Shown one piece after another: positions 1 through 9,078 of a DNA stretch of 11,855 nt (positions are counted from its first letter, which is position 1; each line of letters begins with the position of its first letter). Under the pieces are notes generated by a model, which had not been told where the DNA came from, searched no databases, and worked only from the letters and a program-made list of their open reading frames with translations. Source of the stretch: Paraglomus occultum (lineage: Eukaryota; Glomeromycota; Glomeromycetes; Paraglomerales; Paraglomeraceae). The translations under genes were made by a program, and so were the position numbers. The stretch spans positions 1-11,855 of the forward strand of contig CAJVPJ010001155.1 of NCBI GenBank assembly GCA_910592205.1. Reading direction: 5' to 3'.

Positions 1-2
1 AA

Positions 3-120
3 ACTTGCAGCTGGTGTGGGAACATTCAAAAAATAGGAGGGTCCGAGATGTACAAATGCCAAAATTGCGGAACTGTAGAATCGAGATCATGCAAGAAATA
101 GTAGTAAATTAGTAATGCCT
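3..120 (+). pseudogene. C-terminal remnant of a TnpB/Fanzor-type nuclease (zinc ribbon)
   Basis: The reading frame from position 3 to the TAG at 99-101 encodes a four-cysteine zinc ribbon. A CSWCG at 6-20 is followed, after a GGSEMYKC stretch, by CQNCG at 57-71. The pattern CxxCG-x(n)-GGSExYxCxxCG is the C-terminal zinc ribbon of IS607/IS605-type TnpB proteins and their eukaryotic Fanzor relatives, where it is followed by an R-D-x-N-G-A-R-N motif carrying the third RuvC aspartate. Here the open frame ends without that motif. The next frame reads R-D-H-A-R-N at 82-99, so a one-base slip near position 81 would reconnect a shortened version of it. I read this as a decayed copy whose body lies left of the window. 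Alternative: an unrelated zinc-ribbon protein. Only about 40 residues are visible, so confidence is moderate. Confidence 0.5.
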
Positions 121-372
121 ACAATTGATGTGTTACAATCCATCCGCAACATCTGCTCTGAATCTATAATAGGCATAATACTATTCACAAGCCACACAAG
201 CCACACATTTTTGGTTGTGTCCCACATGATATCACACACAACTCCGAAAACGTTCACAAATAAAAATGTCATTGTAGAGTATGTTTCCGTTATGCTTTTT
301 CACATCGTTTTTCGATAAATTTAATAATGATCAGGGCCTGTCCCTCCACATTAATACCTTTACCCACAAAAA
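121..372. other. upstream region of the Twinkle gene, no gene recognised
   Basis: This stretch is AT-rich and continues an open frame (115-318) that shows no recognisable protein signature. It holds a short CACAAGC-type tandem repeat at about 186-207 and a 7-bp inverted repeat, GTTGTGT/ACACAAC (213-219 and 235-241). It presumably contains the promoter and 5' UTR of the gene starting at 373. No clear TATA box sits at a convincing distance. An in-frame TAA at 352-354 limits upstream extension of that gene. Confidence 0.4.
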
Positions 373-2583
373 ATGCTTTGGACGGGACGCAACTTTTGTC
401 CATGTACGCGTCTATTTACAATAAATACACGTCATACTTGGCGACATCCATTATCAAGTCCTCCAGTCACACAAAACCGACTTTATAATGCGTACCCTGC
501 TCTAGATACAAGTTACATCAAACCGAAAACTTACTTTGGTCTGGGAACAACAGGTCACGTCGAATCGAAACACTATTCGCCCAAAAATAACGAAGTCATT
601 GAATTCTTAAACAGCAACTTCCAATTTCCTCGGAAAACTGCCAATGCCGAAGAACTTGCAATACGCTGTCCCGCATGTCGACCCAGGAAAGGCACATACT
701 ACACAGCAAGAATAAGGACTGACAAAGGAACATTTAAATGCACTGAATGTGAAACGGTTGGGCTGTGGTATGAATATACGCGTCGATTTAATGATTCAGA
801 ACTGTCTAAATTGTTTAGTACTATTGAAAGTTTAGGCTTTCGAAGTAATTTTTCCAAACCAAAGGAAGAAATCGAGCGATATTCCACGCTAATGAAAGAT
901 TATCCCGAGATTATAAAGTGGTTCGAGAAATCAAAGGGTTTGACACAGGAAACATTGGAGGCCTTTAAGGTGGGCGTTGCAAAGTATCATAATATCGATC
1001 CTTCAAACTCATTACGTGAAGAATTCTGTATTACATTTCCGCGATCTGCGCCATACTACAACCGTGCTGATCAAATCGAACCGGATAATCAAATTGTGAG
1101 GATAAAGGCCTGGTCAACAGAAAGTGAAGAAACAATTGCCTTTGATCCACCAGGTACAGTCACAGGACTATTCGGATATCATTTGGTGCCACATCATGGA
1201 GAAGAAGTCATTCTGGCCGGAAGTGAATTTGATGCAATGGCTGCCTATCAAGAGACAAAGATTCCGTCTACGTGTCTTCCGCATAACTCTTATCAACTTT
1301 CTATTGAGGTTCTTCCGCTACTTGAAAGATTCTCCAAAATATATCTATGGTTTGATGATGATGTGGCTGGTCAAGATGCGGCAGAGAAATTTGCAGAGAA
1401 ATTGGGCATAGAACGATGCTTGATTGTGAAAACATTGAATGGACAATTGGATGGACCTGTTAACGCGCAACAGGCTTTGGAAGCTGGAAAAGATCTCAAA
1501 GAGATTATTAAAAGCGCAAAGCCACTACAGCATGAGCAAATCATTGGATTTGAGTGTTTAAGAGATTCGGTATACCGTGAGCTTGTAAATCCAGATCAAG
1601 TTCAAGGGATCCAATCAATTGATTTACCAGGATTGAATCAAGTTCTGAAGGGTCATCGTCGCGGTGAACTGACTATATTTACTGGAACAACCGGGGTTGG
1701 GAAAACTACCGTTCTTAGTCAGCTCTCTCTAGACTATTGTAGATCAGGTGTAAACACGTTGTGGGGAAGTTTTGAAATTCCTAATGTAAGACTGGCCAAA
1801 AAGATGTTGCAGCAATTTGCAGGAAAGGCGTTAACCCTGGAGAAGATTAAAGAATTTCCGTTATGGGCTGAAAAATTTCAACAAGTGAGTTTATTTTGTA
1901 TTAATGTTCGCTTGTGTGACTTTGCATAATACTTACCTGACTTCTGTTGGATATAAGCTGCCAATGTATTTTTTAAAATTCTTTGGCAGCACGGAACTGA
2001 CAAAGGTCACTGACGCTATGGAGCATGCAATATATGCGTTTGACGTCCAACATATTATTATAGACAATTTACAATTTATGTTGGCAGAGCAAGCCAGGTA
2101 TCATAATGATCGTTGGGAACTTCAAGATCGCACCGTTGGAACTTTTCGAAGGATTGCTACAGAACGAAACGTACATATAACATTAGTTGTTCATCCCAAA
2201 AAGGATGAAAGGGAATTCTTGGACCTTAACTCTATTTTTGGGTCGGCAAAAGTCACGCAAGAGGCTGATAACGTCATTATTCTACAGCGAAGGATCACAG
2301 AAAATGGCGAAATCAGATACCTGGATATCAAGAAGAATAGGTAAGTCTCTGTTTGGATTGATCCATCATTGTCCTTGCTGACTCATGTTTGATTATCAGA
2401 TTTGATGGTACCTTGGCAGCAATTCCCTTTGAGTTTGACCATGAAAGTTTAAAGGTAAATCAACCTTCATATGATTTTTGAGCATATTAATACATTGCCT
2501 AACCTACATTTCAAACGTAGATCCGTCAACTCACAAAAGTAGATCATGACAGCCGCTTAAAGACAAGAAGAAAAGCTCATTAA
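373..2583 (+). CDS. TWNK: Twinkle-type mitochondrial DNA primase-helicase (4 exons, 670 aa)
   Basis: Exons are 373-1884, 1958-2340, 2400-2454 and 2521-2583; the introns (73, 59 and 66 bp) have GTGAGT, GTAAGT and GTAAAT donors. The product is a hexameric 5'-3' replicative helicase of the T7 gp4/DnaB family that unwinds mitochondrial DNA. In order: an Arg-rich, acid-free N-terminus suited to mitochondrial import (about 1-40); a zinc ribbon with C99, C102, C123 and C126; a TOPRIM fold with E285/D287 and the acidic triplet D328-D330; and a RecA-type helicase domain from about 415. The helicase domain has GHRRGELT (427-434), Walker A GTTGVGKT (438-445), Walker B HIIIDN ending in D540, a VVHPKK motif (H583) and KNR (R632) as probable arginine finger. 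Exon junctions restore uninterrupted similarity to the animal protein (VNTLWGSFEI, NVRLA, IIIDNLQFM, FGSAK). Length matches human Twinkle (684 aa). The start is the first ATG after an in-frame TAA at 352. Retention of the zinc ribbon, lost in animals, is unusual. Confidence 0.93.
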
Positions 2584-2587
2584 TAAA
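2582..2587 (+). terminator. poly(A) signal AATAAA overlapping the Twinkle stop codon
   Basis: The last two bases of the TAA stop (2581-2583) are the first two bases of AATAAA. If used, the 3' UTR would be very short. No other AATAAA lies immediately downstream. Confidence 0.5.
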
Positions 2588-2745
2588 TCCATGGACCTTC
2601 GGTCTGGTAAATTATAGACTAATACGACATCTAATACACGGCTTCTGCTGATCGCCGTATCCGTATACTAATTGTCAGATTCACGCCTTTTTGCATTAAA
2701 AAGGTTAATGTTAGCGTGTTTTGGCCAGTTATTTCACATACCCAA

Positions 2746-2775
2746 GCAGACTATGGTACAGGCAAATTAGTCTGC
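2746..2775. repeat. 8-bp inverted repeat GCAGACTA/TAGTCTGC
   Basis: The perfect arms at 2746-2753 and 2768-2775 are separated by 14 bases, about 165 bp after the Twinkle stop. This could be a small hairpin in 3' flanking RNA, or chance. Confidence 0.3.
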
Positions 2776-2851
2776 AATTTGCATTCGCTTATACATTATA
2801 TCACAAGTAAATAGCTCCAACATATACAGTTCTCCAGAATCGCATGCAAAG

Positions 2852-3094
2852 TTAAGTGAAGGTTTGCGTTCTTTTATTAATAGGACTTACGATTGAACGC
2901 TGAAGATGTTCCCGCATTAAAAAGGACATTGAGTGACCATCGTTGCACGAGTTGGTCGATATAGATTTCTTTGCAGATCGCTTGCCGATCTTTGACAATA
3001 AGATAAATGTACAATATTTATCTATAATATCCCATACTCTAAAGTCATAATCAGGCTCACAATATTTTAGAGAGTCAGCAACATAAAAAAACAA
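2852..3094 (-). CDS. doubtful 80-codon ORF, possible gene fragment
   Basis: This minus-strand frame is open for 80 codons, which is long for such AT-rich surroundings. The encoded text is of mixed, protein-like composition, with a segment containing EPDYDFRVWDIIDKYC and a later Lys/Ser-rich stretch. It has no ATG start: the frame begins at a TTG just after an in-frame TGA, and I could not find an upstream exon that joins cleanly. I do not recognise a family. It may be the last exon or a relic of a lineage-specific gene, or a chance ORF. Confidence 0.18.
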   Translation of the reverse strand: MFFYVADSLKYCEPDYDFRVWDIIDKYCTFILLSKIGKRSAKKSISTNSCNDGHSMSFLMREHLQRSIVSPINKRTQTFT

Positions 3095-3435
3095 ACCTCA
3101 ATACGAGGACATGCTTGTGAAATATTAACGTGAACCAGAGTAAAAAAAAGCAACAACAATAAAAGTAAGAGTTCAAAAAAGAAAGAGAGGTGTGGAAAAG
3201 AGAAAGGTCAAATTTGGCTTACTATGTTACAAATTAAGAAAGAATTGGTAATTATGCAACATTAAGTTTTCCGTGAATGTAGACAAGTTATGTTATTTAC
3301 AATCGAGGCACGTTACAATGGAAAGTTGGGCACAATTTGGAATTACGCCCACCACACAACAACAGTTTTCTGTACAATTCGTGTTTTTTTGTACCGTTGG
3401 CGTTTTTATATATTAATAGTGTTTTTTTGAATAAA

Positions 3436-3498
3436 TTTTCTATATAATTTGTTTTTTATTATGATTTAAAAATTTATAAAAACAAATTATATGGAAAA
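3436..3498. repeat. near-perfect 21-bp inverted repeat (hairpin, MITE-like)
   Basis: The left arm at 3436-3456 contains ATATAATTTGTTTTT (3442-3456). The right arm at 3478-3498 contains its exact complement AAAAACAAATTATAT (3478-3492). The pairing continues outward as TTTTC/GAAAA after one T-G mismatch. The 21-base loop is AT-rich. Such a long match suggests a folded element, a small non-autonomous transposon remnant, or a cruciform site; AT bias alone makes shorter matches common but not usually 20 of 21. Confidence 0.6.
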
Positions 3499-3665
3499 AA
3501 CGACCATGAACGTTATTATAGCGTAAATGTTATAATTTTTGCTGAATTAATTATTATTATATTATTCCATACATAATTTACTCAAAAAACTGAGACATTA
3601 ATAATGAATGTGTTGATTTATAGAATATATACTGAAAATGATGAAACATGTATTGTACGATGCAG

Positions 3666-3779
3666 TTATTATGAGCTGCTAACGCAACACCAATGTTCTC
3701 GTACAAGACGTTTTATGCGCTTCACACAAGTTACCCATTGTTGACCAACTATTTAAAATAACGCAATTATTATGAGCTG
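3666..3779. repeat. 13-bp direct repeat TTATTATGAGCTG, two copies
   Basis: Identical copies lie at 3666-3678 and 3767-3779, about 101 bp apart, in non-coding DNA. Both have ACGCAA nearby (after the first copy, just before the second), suggesting a short local duplication. Confidence 0.4.
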
Positions 3780-4503
3780 AAAATTTCCTATACATTTCCG
3801 TCATCTCGAAAATAAATATATCGACTTTGTCGATTTCCATTAATACCCGAAATTAGCAGTATTGGTGTAAGGTTTAACTTGGCTTTCACAATATAACGGG
3901 TTATATGACAGTATCATCTTTGGGCAATTTGCACAGTTAATTTCTAGTCGATAATTTGGACGACAATTTAATTTGTATCACTAGTCGACATTCTGTACAT
4001 GACTGCGACCTCCAAAATAAGCACCCCTTATAGTGATGCTAATTTTCGGGCTAAATACGCCAAATACCAGCTGGGTTTCGATAGCAGCAATATCAGGTGC
4101 GCGTTAATGTCAATGTCACGTAATAAAAAAGTTGTGTCTCATACTGTAAATATAAATGCGATAACACTGGATTTAACATTACACAGATAGTCACATGTTT
4201 GTTTTTACTCCTATAGTCATACTCGACGACTCTTGTTTCTCGAACAATAGACATTCTCCTTATAATTGTTATGATTGTTATCGTCAATTGACTGATTGAT
4301 TGATTTCTTCACCACACCTCCTTGCGATGGCATTCAAAAAGCTCGTGTCTGTGGAACACTAAATATAGTAAACAATCGGTTAAAGTTAAACCTGTGTCCG
4401 GTTCGACTTTAGAAATGATCTACAATCCTGCAGTCACATAAAGAAAGTGGTCTTCCCAAACAAAAAAAAACACTTTAGCAACTTTTAGATTTAGAATTTT
4501 AAT

Positions 4504-7500
4504 ATGGATTTATTTAGAGCAATCAAAAACAAGATCACCGGATCCACGAGGGAGTTTGTTAGAGAGCCTTTCACTGTTAGTACTCAGCATGTGCCTGCTA
4601 GTAAAATGACAGTGAGGTCCATAGATTGTGGAGGATTGGCAAAGGACTCTATCACGGAAGGTGTCTTTGCGAACTGGGCCAAGACCTCAGAGTGGTCGCG
4701 ATTCGTATACATTTACAACAAAAGGTATATCGAAATACGCGACAGAGCCACTTTTGCCATTCTATATATAATCGATATACAACTATACAAACGGAATAAC
4801 CAGGTCATTAGCATCTCTTAATAACAAGTTGGTTATTTATGACGGCTAGCGATTCAGCGTACAAACACATAGATCTGTGTTGGCTTAGTTAGCCGCCACC
4901 CAATTAATTGTGTTACAGACGTGGTCGTCTGCTTGTTAACCTTTAATGCTCTTTACTCAAACACTAACCGACATCTCTACTCTAATTACAGAGATTAAGC
5001 GAGATTGTGGCTGTCACGGATTGTGTTCTCGAAGGTCCATGTCTCTTAATTTGTACCATAACACGGGATAACGACTATACGTTCCTTCTTTTCGACATAT
5101 GGGGGAAACTTGTAAGCGAGCTGAACATAGTCTTCCCTCCTGACCTAATGCCGCTCAATTCGATGATCATCTCGCAAGGCGTTTATCACTGTGTAAGCTA
5201 ATTACTATGCCTTCGTTATTCATTTGTAATGTGACTAACAGACTTTTCCTAAATAGGAACAAGATACCAAATGGCTAAGAGAACAGGGGTACAATCCCGC
5301 TGACAGGTACTACTTGATCGTGTGCGCCACCGTTGGAGGAGTCGCCGTATGGCGATTGTTACCATCGCGAGACTCTGATGACGAGCATTGCCCGACATAC
5401 ACTATAGCTGTAAGAATCACAGTTGATTATTAATGAAAAACATTTGTCTGTGGGACCGACAACTAACAATGTTTGTTATTTAATAAACCCAGGAGAATCA
5501 TCATACAGGATTAACCAATGGAAAAGCCGTAAGTTTGATCAAATCAATTGCAAACGTAATTCAATGACTTGTACTTACTTTCCAGTTATCATTTAGTGTA
5601 CTGCCATAAGCATATCAACACCAACATCTCAAGAGCGTGGCAGGACAAATAAAGATACTGCCGCAAAGCAATATCCTTTAATCTTTGCAGGAAATGCTCA
5701 TGGAGATGTAGAGATATTTGCATATTACCCTAGAGAGCCAATAGAATCTATTTTGTTTATTCCTACACCATCGGCTGGAGGTACTTATAATAGTTTGCCG
5801 ACAAACCGCGTTTTTTGTGCATTCGAATTTATGAATTCGTCAATAACACTCGTTTTTACTAGCTCCAATAACCCACTTATGTTTCACCCCGGCATCCATA
5901 CCAACAACGCATTTTTTCGGTACACTCGCTGTCGGACATTGCGGATCCAAAATTACCATACCACATCATGCTGCCGTTAATCCTGACGCCATGGATATTG
6001 CACCAACTGACGAAGACAATGTAGCAATTAATGAGGAGGAAGATAGTTATGATGTAATAAATTCCGACGCTTTCGAAGATACAAAGACAATGACCGCCTC
6101 TATTTCAAATGGCGCATCAAAAAGGAATTTACCGTTTGTGGTCGTATATGCTATCGGAGATTACAATTTTGATGAAATCGGCAACGTATCCGTAGGAGAA
6201 GATGGAGAAGATGGAGAGAATGGGGAAGTAACTGCTTTAGCGGCTGGAAAGATGGGGAAAGATCGCGATGAGTTTGTTGTGTTTGCTGCGGCGGTACAAG
6301 TAGAAGTAATGCAAGACAAGAGAATAAGGAACAAGAAAAAGTTGATTAGTGGAAGAGTGCAAGGAAATGATCTTCAATTCAGATTGACAGATGTTACAAA
6401 TATTGGAGCCGTTGTATTGGTAAGTTAATAGAGAGTGTATTATGGATATAGGAAAAGGGCATGTTAGGATGACGGACAATTATTATATAGAAATTACTAA
6501 CTTGCTGTTGGTCCATTTTTCGTCGTCGCATAGGATGTTGATGTCCCATCTAGTGACTCTAAATTATTCCTCTTGACCGAGGATCACATACACTACTATG
6601 ATCGGGATCGCGAAATGGAGTTGATGACTACTATCGATTACGATACAGTAAGTACTTGATGTTTAGACTATGTTTACAAATTTCGTTTATGTCGCTAAAG
6701 TCGTATTTTATTTCGGTAGGTTCCTTACTTTGATGAATGGTTCGAAGGTTGGGTATACGAACCAGAAGTAATAAATGACATTAACGTACGACGAAGCAGG
6801 ATGCAAAATGAGTTAATGTTTGATAAATTATTACAGCATGCACGGGTTCCGGGTGAGTTAAAAATCGAGTTGTCGTTTAACTCTATCATATGATTATTAT
6901 GGAATGGCTAATAGGATTTGATGATTCAATATTTTATAGTCGAATTATATCCTCCACCAACTTCACAAGACCTTCGCACATTATTTGATTCCATTTTAGC
7001 AAGTCCGGTTTTGGGAGAACTACGACGACATTGTCTCGTATCCTTTTGCTTTAATTACGCTTGATGTTGAGTGCTGTAATAGATATTCATAGTATAGGTT
7101 CTGAGCTTCTTGGTCATCTATTAGATCTATTATCTGTTGAAGGATATCGAAAACTCTGGAAAAAGTCAAAAATATGCAGCTCGATTTTTAATTCCTCCTC
7201 AATGGCTGTGTCTAATGGATGGATATTGGTACTTAGATCATCACCAATTCGAGGTAAATCTAATCGACTGGCGTGGGATCGAAATTTACTTTAGTTGTGT
7301 ATTAATCTTTTTTAAACCTACAGGAAGCGATTAGATTCCTAAGTGAGCCAGAAGTCACGGTTGACTATCCCAATGACATATTACAGACGCTTGTACAGAA
7401 TGCTGGACCACGTATCGCCATTCTCTTTCTCAATATATCACACGAATGGTTTGATAAGGAAGATTTCCACACGAAAGAAATGGACATATTATGTCAGATT

Positions 7501-8658
7501 GATTTATGTGATGCGTTAATGTTTCAAGTAAGTATGAACAAATATGTATACAAAGAGAGTTTTGATGTGTAACTGACTAGATAATAATAATAGAGAGAGA
7601 GAATGCCGCCAAACAAGGAGATAACGGGGAACTCTTTGTTTCACCAATTACTTGACTATGTATTCTCTAGTAAGTAAATCCATCTCCCAGAAAGAGGAGG
7701 ATAAGAACGAATGTGTTGTCATACTATCAATAATTGTCGTACTTACTTGGTCTAACTACTCTGATAAAAGATCCCAGACCCAAGCTCTTAAATCAATTGC
7801 TTGATCTTCCTTACAATGCCGCAGAAACAGAATATATAAGAAATTATTGCAAAAAGGAAAATCGCCTTGCAACCAAAGACTTTCTCGTTATGTTTGATCT
7901 TCATCACGGAAATCATGCCGCAGCAATCAGACTGCACGAGAAGATGGTTCGCGACATGTCAATACAAGGAGTACCAAAACATCTTGCCAAGAGAAGCAAA
8001 GTAATTGGAGAGATTAAAAATGTTTTGCCCCCTATTGAGTTGAAAGTCATGGAAGATGATGAAGAATTGGAAATAGTTGAACTTGAGGGAGATCGAAATG
8101 TCGAAGAGGAACTGCAATGTACGTATCCATGATTGTCTCTTATTGTAAATTATGATTATTGTTAAAACATGCTATACGCATTTACACACACATGCATGCG
8201 CATATGTATAACTCACCCAACTTCACTATTTACATTCAATTTTAGTGCCAACGCCGTCTTCACCAATCGAAACGCCTCCCCAAACGACTCCGCGACTACC
8301 CAACCACTCACCGTTTTCTCCCCGTTCAGAAACACAAAAAGGGCAGAAGACACCTTGCTCTCCATCAACGTCGATGACAATAACGCGAGAATCGTTACGT
8401 AAACGAGTGCCGAATAAACATCCGTATCCGACAACATCATCAAAATCAAGACATTCGAGATCAGCTACTCAGACCCCTGTCAGTACACCACGACGAGCGG
8501 CATCATCAAGCAAGATTAAAAATGCCGCAGGGACGCCTGGAGTAGAGCGAGAAACTAATGTTAATACGACACCTATTAATTCTATAGCGAGTGCAAAGTC
8601 ATCATCTAGTGTCGATAGGAGAGTCACACGTAGTATGACTAAGGCTGGAATACAGTGA
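4504..8658 (+). CDS. ELYS-like nucleoporin (14 exons, 981 aa)
   Basis: Exons: 4504-4803, 4992-5192, 5257-5409, 5493-5528, 5597-5780, 5863-6419, 6534-6647, 6720-6852, 6940-7037, 7125-7253, 7324-7527, 7594-7669, 7771-8118, 8246-8658. All junctions keep one frame and use GT-AG. Residues 1 to about 515 alternate short hydrophobic strands with polar turns (LIVCATVGGVAVW, PLIFAGNAHGDVEIF, FFGTLAVGHCGSKI), as in a WD-like beta-propeller, with acidic loops at 336-358 and 403-413. Residues about 560-815 match the ELYS (nuclear pore complex assembly) alpha-solenoid; YYLL (594-597), WYLDHHQFEEAIRFLSEP (627-644), NDILQTL and NPRPKLLNQLLDLP are the clearest parts. An acidic patch (823-843) precedes a basic Ser/Thr/Pro-rich tail ending RRVTRSMTKAGIQ. 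ELYS recruits the Nup107-160 (Y) complex to chromatin and pores. Alternative for the N-terminus: a Nup133-like propeller. Exon 1-2 joining (188-bp intron, weak GTCATT donor) is the least certain; no other GT lies in range. Confidence 0.82.
6195..6221 (+). repeat. 9-bp tandem repeat encoding Gly-Glu-Asp loop
   Basis: Two exact copies of GGAGAAGAT are followed by a diverged third (GGAGAGAAT), in frame within exon 6 of the ELYS-like gene. They encode an acidic G-E-D/N repeat at residues 403-411, probably a flexible loop between propeller blades. The 9-bp unit means copy-number change keeps the frame. Confidence 0.8.
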
Positions 8659-8693
8659 TTTTTTTTTTTTGCGAATTCATTCCCCCCCCCCCC
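8659..8693 (+). repeat. T12 and C12 homopolymer runs after the stop codon
   Basis: A run of 12 T (8659-8670) directly follows the TGA stop, and a run of 12 C lies at 8682-8693. Both are in the 3' UTR of the ELYS-like gene. Lengths as given may be affected by sequencing error. Confidence 0.8.
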
Positions 8694-8772
8694 AATAATT
8701 TGTTCACGCGGTTTAGGCCACTTGTATATGATTGCTTATAATTTTATTATTTTTTAGAAAAAAGTAGCACTT

Positions 8773-8778
8773 AATAAA
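8773..8778 (+). terminator. poly(A) signal AATAAA of the ELYS-like gene
   Basis: AATAAA lies 114 bp after the TGA stop in a T-rich region, a reasonable distance for a fungal 3' end. No closer exact copy was seen. Confidence 0.5.
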
Positions 8779-9078
8779 ATTACAACACAGTACATACTCC
8801 TAATGCATGTCTAATCGTCTCACTTTATGTGTTCTCATTGTGAGAAAGACCAGGCTTGATAAATTAATCAAAATCGTCCATAAAAAGTCAAGCAGTCCCA
8901 GATATTAATATAGAAAAGAAATTAAGGATCGTTTCATTCTTATATTAATGTTAAGTAATTGTTATGGTACAATGGATCGATCATGCAGGCTTATACTGTC
9001 GCTGAATGTATCGATCATACTCTTTTTTTGTGTGTCCTTTATTAAGCACAGCTAAGGTGGACCTCTAGAGCTGTTTAC
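8779..9078. other. intergenic region, nothing recognised
   Basis: AT-rich sequence without convincing exons. The motif ATCGATCAT occurs twice (about 8975 and 9009), possibly a short promoter repeat for the genes that follow. Confidence 0.4.

Larger units (their letters stand above)
2588..4503. other. gene-poor AT-rich spacer
   Basis: About 1.9 kb separates the Twinkle stop from the ATG of the nucleoporin gene. I find no exon chain or RNA gene in it. It holds a few inverted and direct repeats (listed separately), one minus-strand ORF of doubtful status at 2852-3094, and a 63-codon plus ORF at 3999-4190 that looks like chance. The stretch 3100-3650 is the most AT-rich. The 5' UTR and promoter of the gene at 4504 must lie at its right end, where an A9 run occurs near 4463-4471. 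Confidence 0.6.

Noticed and set aside
186-207. CACAAGC/CACACA repeats, considered as a CRISPR-like or telomere-like array
   Set aside because: Only two to three imperfect short units with no spacers; ordinary microsatellite-like sequence.
1124-1411. 95-codon plus-strand ORF
   Set aside because: Lies inside Twinkle exon 1 in another frame; the Twinkle frame has clear family motifs here.
3999-4190. 63-codon plus-strand ORF
   Set aside because: No motif, no supporting splice sites or homology signal; overlapping minus ORF 4093-4287 is equally featureless.
4398-4410. GGTTCGAC resembling a tRNA T-loop
   Set aside because: The flanking bases do not form a 5-bp T stem, and no acceptor or anticodon stem could be fitted upstream.
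5753-5980. Open frame running past 5780 on the plus strand
   Set aside because: After 5780 this frame reads through an intron (5781-5862) and then out of frame; splicing restores the propeller-like text in the next frame.
6237-6479. 80-codon minus-strand ORF
   Set aside because: Antisense shadow of ELYS exon 6 and its following intron; no protein character.
8213-8449. 78-codon minus-strand ORF and 77-codon plus ORF (8169-8402)
   Set aside because: Shadows of the Ser/Thr/Pro-rich last exon of the nucleoporin, whose low complexity opens other frames.
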